Source: Neptunitalea chrysea
GTDB lineage: Bacteria; Bacteroidota; Bacteroidia; Flavobacteriales; Flavobacteriaceae
NCBI RefSeq assembly: GCF_027924145.1
Contig: NZ_BRVP01000004.1
Span: forward strand, 169,607-233,606
DNA length: 64,000 nucleotides
Direction of reading: 5' to 3'
Part shown: piece after piece, positions 17,596 through 25,171 of the stretch
How positions within the stretch are numbered: position 1 is the first letter of the stretch
Layout of the letters: every line of letters begins with the position of its first letter
Made by a program: the position numbers and the translations under genes
Notes under the pieces: generated by a model
The model's database searches: none
What the model was told of the DNA's origin: nothing
The model's input: the letters and a program-made list of their open reading frames with translations, nothing else

Positions 17596-18230
17596 AATTA
17601 AAGAAGTTATTCAGTTATGCTTTGCTATTACTTATTACCGTTGGGGTAGTAGTTTTTTGTATTGATTATTATGTGAAAAAGAAAACTGAGGCTGCTGTTT
17701 ATACTCAAATAGAAGAGGTGCCTTACAATAGAGTAGGCTTGCTTTTGGGAACAGGTAAATACCTTAGCAATGGAGGAGTTAATTTGTATTATCAATATCG
17801 AATTGATGCTGCTGTTGAGTTGTATAAGGCGGGTAAAATAACCTATGTTTTAATAAGTGGGGATAATGGTTCTAAAGATTACAATGAACCCATGGAAATG
17901 AAAGCAGATTTAAAGGTTGGAGGAATCCCCGAAGATCATATTTTCCTAGATTATGCAGGGTTTAGTACATTAGATTCGGTAGTTCGTTGTAAAGAAATAT
18001 TTGGTCAGGATAAAATTACGGTTATTTCGCAACGGTTTCATAATGAAAGGGCTATTTATTTAGCTGCCTCAAACGATATACAAGCTGTAGGTTTTAATGC
18101 GAAAGATGTGTCAGTCAATTATGGTTTTATAACCATGCAACGAGAAAAATTAGCACGTTGTAAAATGATGCTGGATTTGCTATTTGGTAGTGAACCCAAA
18201 TTTGGTGGAGAAAAAATTGAAATTCCTTAA
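17592..18230 (+). CDS. SanA/YdcF-family DUF218 membrane protein
   Basis: A 212-residue protein with an N-terminal membrane anchor (about 7-25) and a DUF218 domain. The phrases LLLGTGKYLSNGGVNLYYQYR, ISGDNG and ITVISQRFHNERAIYLA match SanA, which in E. coli affects envelope barrier function and vancomycin sensitivity at high temperature. The biochemical activity of the family is not settled. It starts within the stop of the preceding gene (ATGA) and ends 7 bp before a strong terminator. Confidence 0.87.
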   Translation: MKLKKLFSYALLLLITVGVVVFCIDYYVKKKTEAAVYTQIEEVPYNRVGLLLGTGKYLSNGGVNLYYQYRIDAAVELYKAGKITYVLISGDNGSKDYNEPMEMKADLKVGGIPEDHIFLDYAGFSTLDSVVRCKEIFGQDKITVISQRFHNERAIYLAASNDIQAVGFNAKDVSVNYGFITMQREKLARCKMMLDLLFGSEPKFGGEKIEIP

Positions 18231-18237
18231 ATAAAAG

Positions 18238-18263
18238 TAAGGCTTCCTTTTTGGGAAGCCTTA
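18238..18263. terminator. Bidirectional terminator, sanA-like / phoD
   Basis: TAAGGCTTCC pairs with GGAAGCCTTA over 10 bp with a 6-nt TTTTTG loop and is followed by ATTATTTTT. It lies between convergent genes. Confidence 0.8.
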
Positions 18264-18269
18264 TTATTT

Positions 18270-20024
18270 TTAGATGCTATAAGGAATTTGATTTTCTGTA
18301 GTAGGAGTGTACGATTCTGAGAAAACACTGTCTACATAAATATATTCTGCGGTAGCATCACTGGTAGTAAAGGTGATTTTTACAAACCCTCTTTGCGACG
18401 CATCTACATATGATAAATCATCAATTAAAGCTGTGATAGCTTGTTCAAATCCAGCAATAACTTCGGCACCTGCTAATCCTAAATAGTTTTCAAATCCCGG
18501 AGAACTTACAGAAGTAGTAGCAAACTCTTGAGCTACCTGAATTTTGTTTCCTGAGCTATCTACTCTTGTAAGTGCTGTAGCCCATGAGTTATGCGTGTCT
18601 CCTGCTAAACAAACCACATTTTTACCTTCAAAGGCGCTTAATATTACCTCACGCTCGTAAGCGTATCCGTCCCATGCGTCTAAGTTGTAAGGAGCTACGG
18701 TTTCTATTCTTGTGGTTTCTTCTGTAGTTAATGGAATTCCGTTCTGTTGTTTTAGTTTTATGGTAACTAATTCGGTCATTAAAGTTGTAAAGGCGCTAAA
18801 AGTACCATCTGAAACACTACCATATGTTTCAAGCTCAACTAGCATAGAGTTCATAGCTAATAATAGTTCCATTGGAATTAGCATTTTACCCATTAATACT
18901 TGTTGCCCTACCACTTGCCAGGTAGTTGCACTTGAAGATAGCTCGTTTAAGAACCATGCTCTTTGTTCTGTTCCTAAAACAGTTCGGTTAGTGTCATATA
19001 AATCTGATTGGAATCCGGCAGCATTAATACTTCCGTCAGCGTTTAAATAATCATAATAGCTTAGTTGTTTATCTCTTCCAATAATTCGAGTATCAAGCAT
19101 TATTAAATTAATAAGATTACCAATATTAAAGCTTCTGTAAATTTTAGCAGCATCTTCTGTTCTAACAGCTATATATTCGCTGTAAGCTTGAATAGCAGCA
19201 GCTTTTCTGTTATCAAAACTACCTTCATCGGATTGATGATTTTCAGCACCATTTTGGTAGGTGTCATTAGCAACTTCATGATCATCCCATACACAGATAA
19301 ATGGTTTTTTCTGGTGAGCTAACTGTAAGTTACTATCAGAACGGTATTGTTTGTAACGAGTTCTATAATCTGTTAATTCTAAAAGTTCGTTTGAGGGACT
19401 ATGGGTTCTTCCTAAGGCAGTTGTATAATCATTTGTTCCATATTCACCTTCACCATATTCATATATATAATCACCTAAATGCACAATTACATCTGCATTT
19501 GAATTGGCCATTTCTTTGTAAACATTAAATAATCCGGCAGGAAAATTAGAACAAGAGCAAATAGCAATAGTAACCTCGCTTGCATTTTCAGGGAAGGTAA
19601 TAGTTTCTCCAACAGGTGAAACAGTTTCATCGTCAATTTGAATAAATCTATAATATAGTTTTTGACTTGGGTCTAATTCTTGAACTTCTACAGCAATGGT
19701 ATAATCTCTGTCTGCAGTTGTTGTTACTTCACCAGATCTAAGAATATCTTCAAAATTTTCATCAGTAGAAATTTGCCATGTGATAGCTACACTTGAAGCT
19801 TCTGTTGTGTATCTAGTCCAAATAATAACCTGAGATGAGGTTGGGTCAAAACTGGCAACTCCATAATCGAAATTATTTTCAGTTAAATCTTCAGGGATGG
19901 AACCTGATGGTGCAGTATCATCATCGTTTTTACAACTGATGAAATTAGCAGATAGCATTACACCACCTGTAGCAAGTAGGGAGCGGTAAATAAATTCTCT
20001 TCTAGAATTGGTTTTTTGGTTCAT
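18270..20024 (-). CDS. phoD: PhoD-type alkaline phosphatase, Tat-like lipoprotein
   Basis: A 584-residue metallophosphatase of the PhoD family, expected to hydrolyse phosphate mono- or diesters outside the inner membrane. The N-terminus carries SRREFIYRSLLATGG, a twin-arginine-like motif, followed by a lipobox ending NFISC (Cys about 31). Metal-site motifs are CSCSNFPAGL, VIVHLGDYIYEYG, CVWDDHEVANDTY and CLAGDTHNSWATA. FDNRKAAAIQAYSEY is typical of PhoD. The gene stands alone, convergent with the sanA-like run; a weak -7 candidate TACGCTTG lies upstream. Phosphate starvation control is plausible but no PHO box was sought. Confidence 0.92.
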   Translation of the reverse strand: MNQKTNSRREFIYRSLLATGGVMLSANFISCKNDDDTAPSGSIPEDLTENNFDYGVASFDPTSSQVIIWTRYTTEASSVAITWQISTDENFEDILRSGEVTTTADRDYTIAVEVQELDPSQKLYYRFIQIDDETVSPVGETITFPENASEVTIAICSCSNFPAGLFNVYKEMANSNADVIVHLGDYIYEYGEGEYGTNDYTTALGRTHSPSNELLELTDYRTRYKQYRSDSNLQLAHQKKPFICVWDDHEVANDTYQNGAENHQSDEGSFDNRKAAAIQAYSEYIAVRTEDAAKIYRSFNIGNLINLIMLDTRIIGRDKQLSYYDYLNADGSINAAGFQSDLYDTNRTVLGTEQRAWFLNELSSSATTWQVVGQQVLMGKMLIPMELLLAMNSMLVELETYGSVSDGTFSAFTTLMTELVTIKLKQQNGIPLTTEETTRIETVAPYNLDAWDGYAYEREVILSAFEGKNVVCLAGDTHNSWATALTRVDSSGNKIQVAQEFATTSVSSPGFENYLGLAGAEVIAGFEQAITALIDDLSYVDASQRGFVKITFTTSDATAEYIYVDSVFSESYTPTTENQIPYSI

Positions 20025-20211
20025 TTTGCGATTGTTTTATTTAATTAGGAAAAGTACAACAAGCGTATTAGTAGAATATATTGGGTGTCTTAGTTTATTG
20101 TTAACAAAATGTATTTTGTGTTAGAAAAAAGTTACAATTTATGTAGTTTTTAAGAATTCACCAGATGCAGATATTTCCTGATAATAAATAATCAGACTAA
20201 AGCGATGAGAG

Positions 20212-20245
20212 TTTGCTAATTAGTAAAATTAAATTAGTAATTTCG
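20212..20245 (+). promoter_or_regulatory. Promoter of the HAD phosphatase gene
   Basis: TTTG (20212-20215), 22-bp spacer, TAATTTCG (20238-20245; one mismatch to TAnnTTTG). It ends 18 bp before the ATG at 20264 and overlaps an upstream TTG-initiated extension of the frame, arguing against that extension. Confidence 0.4.
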
Positions 20246-20263
20246 AACCCTAAATTAACTAAC

Positions 20264-21061
20264 ATGAGAAAAGGTTTTTTAATAGACATGGACGGTGTTA
20301 TTTATGGGAATAACACTTTAATACCAGGTGCCGATAAATTTATTGCCCAATTACAAGAGAAGGAAATTCCGTTTTCTTTTATGACCAATAATAGTCAAAG
20401 AACTCCTTTAGATGCCGTTAATAAATGTGCTCGCTTAGGAATTCATATTAAAGAAGAAAATGTGTATACCAGTGCAATGGCTACCTCTTGGTTTTTGTCT
20501 TTTATGAATCCGAATGGAACAGCTTATGTATTAGGTGAGGGCGGACTTATTACTAGTTTACTGCAACAAGGCTATGTAATGGTAAACCAAGATCCTGATT
20601 TTGTGGTAGTAGGAGAGGGGAGAAACTTTACCCTTGAAATGGTGAATACAGCTACAAACATGATTTTGAATGGGGCTAAATTAATTGCTACCAATCTTGA
20701 TCCTTCTCCAAAAATGAAAGGTTGGGATAGTTTAGGAATTAAGGCTATTGTAAAAATGATTGAGGAGGCTACAGGTAAGCCTGCTTTTTCTGTAGGTAAA
20801 CCTAGTCCGGTAATGATGCGTGCGGCAAGAAAGCATTTAGGATTGGAAGCCAGAGAAACTATTATTATTGGAGATACTATGGATACCGATATTTTAGGAG
20901 GTGTTCAATTGGGATATAAAACCATTTTAACCCTATCTGGGGTAACTAGAAAAGAAGACCTTGGTAACTATGCTTTTAAGCCAAATATGGTGGTAAATTC
21001 TTTGGCAGATTTAAATTTAGACGAAGCCTTGAAATTACTCGACGTACAAGACAAATATTAA
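20264..21061 (+). CDS. HAD-IIA family phosphatase (NagD-like)
   Basis: A 265-residue HAD hydrolase. Motif I is GFLIDMDGVIYGNNT with nucleophile and acid/base aspartates D-M-D; motif II is FMTNNSQRTP; motif III/IV lie at VGKPSPVMM and IIGDTMDTDILGGVQLG. The C2a cap between motifs II and III marks subclass IIA (NagD, 4-nitrophenylphosphatase, phosphoglycolate phosphatase-like). The exact substrate is unknown. I start at ATG 20264; the frame extends to a TTG at 20213 but that stretch is not HAD-like and holds the promoter. Confidence 0.88.
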   Translation: MRKGFLIDMDGVIYGNNTLIPGADKFIAQLQEKEIPFSFMTNNSQRTPLDAVNKCARLGIHIKEENVYTSAMATSWFLSFMNPNGTAYVLGEGGLITSLLQQGYVMVNQDPDFVVVGEGRNFTLEMVNTATNMILNGAKLIATNLDPSPKMKGWDSLGIKAIVKMIEEATGKPAFSVGKPSPVMMRAARKHLGLEARETIIIGDTMDTDILGGVQLGYKTILTLSGVTRKEDLGNYAFKPNMVVNSLADLNLDEALKLLDVQDKY

Positions 21062-21143
21062 GACTTTATTTTGCATAAAAAAGCAACCTAAAGAAGTGTT
21101 TTGTATCTTATAATAAAGTAATTTAATTTATTATGAGGAGATT

Positions 21144-21815
21144 TTGCACTACTATGTGTTGTCTTTTTTGTGGCTCTTATGCAGTTCTAGTTCCTGTGAT
21201 CATGTATTGGATAATACTAGGACATACTTTGAAGGAACAATTACTGATGAAAGTGGAAACCCACTAGAAAATATTCCTGTAACATATAAAGGTGGTGGTT
21301 TAGTTTTAGGTTATGACTATACCGATGAAAATGGTATATATAGTTTTTATTCTTTAGAAACTTCTTCAGATAGTCCGTGTCCGTATTTTAAAGTAAACGA
21401 CATAAATGAAGCGTATGACCAATCTTATAGTTCTTATACCTATAAAGAAAATACAGATCATCAAGATAGGGCGTTATCTACAACCTATGATATAGCATTA
21501 AAAAAAATCGTGCAACTTGAAGTGTCGGTTATAAAAATTTCTACTAGTAGTGATACATACTTAGATTGGACAATTTCTTTTCCAGATGATAGTTGCTTTG
21601 AGGTTAATTCTACGGAGGATGAATATTATAATCAATGTTACTCAGAGCATACAGCATCTTTTAGCCAAACTCCGACAAATCCAAATACAACTGAAACTAT
21701 AACAACAGTATCAGGTGAGACGGCACAGTTTTCTTACAGTATTAATGATGGAGCTGTAACGTATATTGATATTCCCCTAACCCAAGAAAATACCACCTAT
21801 GAATTTGAGTATTAA
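21144..21815 (+). CDS. Lipoprotein with carboxypeptidase-regulatory-like domain, 5' frame suspect
   Basis: The frame encodes about 223 residues: a hydrophobic leader ending in S-S-S-S-C, then FEGTITDESGNPLENIPVTY, a carboxypeptidase-regulatory-like (beta-sandwich) repeat of the kind found on Bacteroidota surface proteins, and a Thr/Glu-rich C-terminal half. The only start in frame near the leader is TTG (21144) or GTG (21156). An ATG at 21133 is one base out of frame: adding one T to the run at 21142-21145 would give MRRFLHYYVLSFLWLLCSSS, an ideal lipoprotein signal. So the gene is probably frameshifted at its 5' end. It overlaps the following barrel gene by 17 bp. Confidence 0.6.
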   Translation: MHYYVLSFLWLLCSSSSCDHVLDNTRTYFEGTITDESGNPLENIPVTYKGGGLVLGYDYTDENGIYSFYSLETSSDSPCPYFKVNDINEAYDQSYSSYTYKENTDHQDRALSTTYDIALKKIVQLEVSVIKISTSSDTYLDWTISFPDDSCFEVNSTEDEYYNQCYSEHTASFSQTPTNPNTTETITTVSGETAQFSYSINDGAVTYIDIPLTQENTTYEFEY

Positions 21816-22457
21816 GAATATTGTGTTACTTGTTATTGGGGTAATATTTGTACAGTTTTTACCAGCGCAATCAGATAAAGAAAATATGGCTTCAGTACGT
21901 AAACAGAGTCATAAAAACCTACGAGAAGTAGGCTTTGGAGGGATATATGTTGGTTATTCACTCCCTGTACCTTTATGGAAAAGCATTCGTATAACAGTGG
22001 TCTAGATTATTCGGACGGGATGAGTTTTCGATTTTTATTTGGTTTATCTAGAATTATACCTATTGATGGTATAATGGTTGGCTATGAATTACAAAAGTTA
22101 TCAGCGACGGTGTCTAACGTGCAAATTATGGGTAACTATGAAGGAACCGATATTTATAATTATAAATTCTTGTTTGGCTATGGAATAAATCTTTCCAATC
22201 GTTGGCAGGTTAGTTTGTTACTTGGAATAGGAATTACTACTTATAAAAATTATGGTCCTGAATCGTTTAAAGATAGCTCTGATACGTATTCTGTGTTGCC
22301 CGAAATTAAGTTTAAATTAAATAAGCATGTAGGTTTTTATATAAATTCCGAATTTAGAATGGAAAAGTTTGATAGTTTTTATTATGAATATCATGGAGGA
22401 CCAGATTTTAGTAAAAATACCTTTTGGGTTCCTACCATTGGTATTTATATTAGGTAA
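21799..22457 (+). pseudogene. Outer-membrane beta-barrel protein, split by a frameshift
   Basis: Two overlapping frames, 21799-22005 and 21975-22457, together encode one protein. The first has a signal peptide (MNLSIKNIVLLVIGVIFVQF, then LPAQ) and ends after GFGGIYVGYSLPVPL; the second continues with EKHSYNSGLDYSDGMSFRF and alternating strands to a terminal ...VPTIGIYIR. One extra T in CCTTTATGG near 21972 would join them into about 219 residues. The strand pattern is that of a small barrel (porin-like family). The 3' end overlaps the convergent aldo/keto reductase by 8 bp. Confidence 0.65.
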
Positions 22458-23313
22458 TACCTTTTTCCTTTTTAGCAAAATGTTCAATAAAATGATCGGG
22501 GTGTGCCCCGGTGCGTTCATTGGTGTTGAGGTTATCTATAGTTGCCACTTCTTCACTAGTTAACTGAAAATTGAATACATTAGCATTTGAACTAATTCGC
22601 TCTGCATGAACACTTTTAGGAATGGTGCATACCTCTTTTTGTAAATCCCATCTAATGATTATCTGTGCGGTGCTTTTGTTATATTTTTTGGCAATTGCCA
22701 CTAAAGTTTCATTTTCAAGAATACGTCCTCTCATTAAAGGCGACCATGCTTGAAAATGGATGTTGTTGTCTTTACAAAAATCTAGCACGTCTTGTTGAAC
22801 TAGCCTAGGATGAAATTCATTTTGTAATACCATTGGTTTTATACTACATTCCTTAATTAAGGATTCAATATGATGTGGCATGCAGTTACATACCCCAATG
22901 GCTTTTACCAAACCTTTTTTATAAAGATATTCTAGGGCCTTCCATGTTTCAATGTACACGTCGGGCATGGGCCAATGAATCATATACATATCAATATAGT
23001 CTAGGTTTAGCTTTTTTAAGGAAACATCAAAAGCCTTTAGTGTGATCTCATAACCATGGTCAGAATTCCAAACCTTGGTGGTTACAAATAGCTCTTCTCT
23101 AGGTAGATTTGAATCTAGTATAGCTTTACCAACCCCTTCTTCGTTGTTGTAATAGCTGGCGGTATCAATTAATCTATATCCTTCTTTTAAGGCTGCTGTA
23201 ATAGCATTGTATACTTCATTTCCATTTTTAGATTTGTAAACACCTAGCCCAAAGTAGGGCATTTGTATTCCGTTATGTAACGTAACTGTTCCGTTGCTAT
23301 TTGTAATATTCAT
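22450..23313 (-). CDS. Aldo/keto reductase
   Basis: A 287-residue NADPH-dependent aldo/keto reductase, AKR5-like in layout (2,5-diketogluconate reductase type). The catalytic tetrad is complete: D50, Y55 (DTASYYNNE), K80 (FVTTK) and H113 (YMIHWP). The C-terminal IPKSVHAERISSNANVF is the NADP phosphate-binding segment. It reduces aldehydes or keto sugars; the substrate is unknown. It lies 11 bp downstream of a broken receiver-like gene and would be read from that gene's intact promoter. Confidence 0.93.
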   Translation of the reverse strand: MNITNSNGTVTLHNGIQMPYFGLGVYKSKNGNEVYNAITAALKEGYRLIDTASYYNNEEGVGKAILDSNLPREELFVTTKVWNSDHGYEITLKAFDVSLKKLNLDYIDMYMIHWPMPDVYIETWKALEYLYKKGLVKAIGVCNCMPHHIESLIKECSIKPMVLQNEFHPRLVQQDVLDFCKDNNIHFQAWSPLMRGRILENETLVAIAKKYNKSTAQIIIRWDLQKEVCTIPKSVHAERISSNANVFNFQLTSEEVATIDNLNTNERTGAHPDHFIEHFAKKEKGIT

Positions 23314-23324
23314 TGGTTGATTAT

Positions 23325-23624
23325 TTAAGATAATGTATTATAGACTTTACTTATTAATAAACCGCTACCACCACTGTAATGTTGAATTACCGGTACTTTT
23401 GGGGGTATAGTATTGAAAAAGTTTCTTGGTTCTTGCTCACTCTCTATAGAAATACTACTACCAAATAATATAATATCAAATTTAGATTTTTAAAACTTCT
23501 TTTTTGCTTCGTCATCTGTCTGTACAACAGTTCTATACTGTCCTTTTGGTCTGCTAATAACACGCTTAATGGTTTCATAAATCTCAGTATTTCGATTAAT
23601 ATAAAGTAAGGTGATTGAATTCAT
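23325..23624 (-). pseudogene. Receiver-like small protein, broken by an in-frame stop
   Basis: A 99-codon frame on minus starting ATG 23624 and ending 23325. It reads MNSITLLYINRNTEIYETIK ... TDDEAKKKF, stop, KSKFDIILFGSSIS ... IQHYSGGSGLLISKVYN. This follows the layout of a family of short receiver-like proteins found in Bacteroidota (N-x-N-x-E-I, then F-D-I-V-L-L-G, then I-I-Q-H-Y-G-G-G-S-G-L-L). The TAA at 23490-23492 replaces a residue usually charged and could arise by one substitution from GAA or AAA. The promoter upstream is intact, so decay may be recent. Confidence 0.55.
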
Positions 23625-23651
23625 AACGATTTTCTTAAACAAGTGTAAATC

Positions 23652-23682
23652 CAAAATTAACTAATATTCAAGTAGCATCAAA
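23652..23682 (-). promoter_or_regulatory. Promoter of the broken receiver-like gene and aldo/keto reductase
   Basis: On minus, TTTG (23682-23679), 19-bp spacer, TAATTTTG (23659-23652). It fully matches the -33/-7 consensus and stands 28 bp before the ATG. Confidence 0.55.
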
Positions 23683-23944
23683 AGAAGTAGATAGAATCAA
23701 AGATTTTTAGAGAAATTTGAGAATACAGTCATATTTATATCTTAAACCGTTTTGTCTTACATGTTCTGGTTTTTTAAAAAAGCATAAGATGAAAAGGATA
23801 AACTATGTTTGGTAGGGAACTTAAAAAGTGATTGTATATGTTGCTATGTTCTCGAAGAATTAGGGCAAGTAACATACTTAAAAGTAGAAGAGTAACTGGT
23901 ATTATTTTTAAATTTTATTTTTATACAAGCCATTGAATAGATTG
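23683..23944. other. Intergenic stretch without a supported gene
   Basis: About 260 bp of AT-rich sequence between the receiver-like promoter and the DUF3999 stop. It contains a short plus-strand frame (about 23795-23900, reading ...CYVLEELGQVTYLKVEE) that could be a gene scrap, but it has no start and no family I recognise. Confidence 0.4.
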
Positions 23945-25171
23945 CTATTTTTCTTGAAGCATTTTAAAAGTAAAGAAACCTAAAATAAGGATAATAAGAA
24001 CCATAATACCCCATAGCCAATAGGTGTTGAAAAAATCTTTCTCAGGTTTTTTATCTTCTTTAGAACCGATTTTAAGTTCTTTTTCAACTTTTAAGATTTC
24101 TAGTGCTTCTGGTATTTTTTCTTTAAATCGGGTAATATCATAATTTGGATGTGAAGCATTTTTATTTCCGTAAGCCAGGTAATAAGTAGCATCTTTTGTA
24201 CACCTAACAATTAACTCATAAGGAGAGCTTTCTACTTGCACATTCTCTATAGTTAAGGGTTCATTGTCGTAGTTTTTAATTATTAATTGAAATTTATTTC
24301 CCGTGGTACTATTAAATTCAAATTTGGTTGTATCTAGTGAACTTAAAGTACTTTTTGTTGAGATATAATCTGTTTTATAAGACCAGATGCTGTCAAGTTT
24401 AATACTATCTACTACTTTAAGTATTGAGACTGGTCTGTAATAATCAAAATGATTAGATACTATAGGATTTAGTTTTGATACAGGAACTTGCATAGGAAGT
24501 TCTATATCTATATGGGTAGTTTTAAATTTAGGTAGCTGTTGTACCTTTAAATTCTTTAGAGGGTAATTTTTGTAAGTTCCTTTTTCTAATCTACTACAGG
24601 TAATAGAAGATGAAATTAATTCAGCCTTATCTTTTGTTCTTACCAAAAGCCTCAAAAATTTAAACTTACTATCTGCAAAATTTAGATTTGTAAAACTGTA
24701 ATGGGTATGTTTATTATGGATTGAAAGAATTCGGTAATCATCTAAAATTTGAAACCATTCTTGCTGATCATTACTTCCTTCTAATGTAATTTTCCAATCG
24801 AAATTCTGATTGTTAAAAGTTAGATCAATGTTATTTACTAATTGTTGATTTTCTAACTCAAAGGTGTAGTAAAAACCATTTGATCCTTTAGTTATGTTAA
24901 TGATATGAAATGGTACTTTTTCATGTATTGTTTTTTGGGTATTTTGTTGTAAAATGTACGGAGCTTCTATGGTATCATTCTCGGTTACTGCAAATACTCT
25001 AATATCTGATAGGTGTTCTTTTGCTTTTCCATAGACAGCGTCAGGTAGTGTAAAACGATGCCACATGGAGTGTACGCCGCATAATTTTCGTTTATATGTA
25101 TAGTTGCTCAACTGAGCAGAACAGGTTAGTCCAAATAAACTTATTAATATAGATATCCAAAGCTTATTCAT
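23945..25171 (-). CDS. DUF3999 domain protein
   Basis: A 408-residue exported protein anchored at its C-terminus: signal peptide about 1-19 (MNKLWISILISLFGLTCSA), a long beta-rich periplasmic part with WKITLEGSNDQQEWFQI resembling a discoidin-like fold, and one transmembrane helix near 383-402 followed by a short basic tail. The pattern corresponds to DUF3999, a family of unknown function usually encoded beside DUF2339 membrane proteins. Here its start lies inside the 3' end of the DUF2339 gene (8-bp overlap), so the two are coupled and probably act together in the envelope. Confidence 0.8.
   Translation of the reverse strand: MNKLWISILISLFGLTCSAQLSNYTYKRKLCGVHSMWHRFTLPDAVYGKAKEHLSDIRVFAVTENDTIEAPYILQQNTQKTIHEKVPFHIINITKGSNGFYYTFELENQQLVNNIDLTFNNQNFDWKITLEGSNDQQEWFQILDDYRILSIHNKHTHYSFTNLNFADSKFKFLRLLVRTKDKAELISSSITCSRLEKGTYKNYPLKNLKVQQLPKFKTTHIDIELPMQVPVSKLNPIVSNHFDYYRPVSILKVVDSIKLDSIWSYKTDYISTKSTLSSLDTTKFEFNSTTGNKFQLIIKNYDNEPLTIENVQVESSPYELIVRCTKDATYYLAYGNKNASHPNYDITRFKEKIPEALEILKVEKELKIGSKEDKKPEKDFFNTYWLWGIMVLIILILGFFTFKMLQEK

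Noticed and set aside
23795..23900. Short plus-strand frame ending ...LGQVTYLKVEE
   Set aside because: No start codon, no recognised family and no promoter; noted only as a possible scrap.
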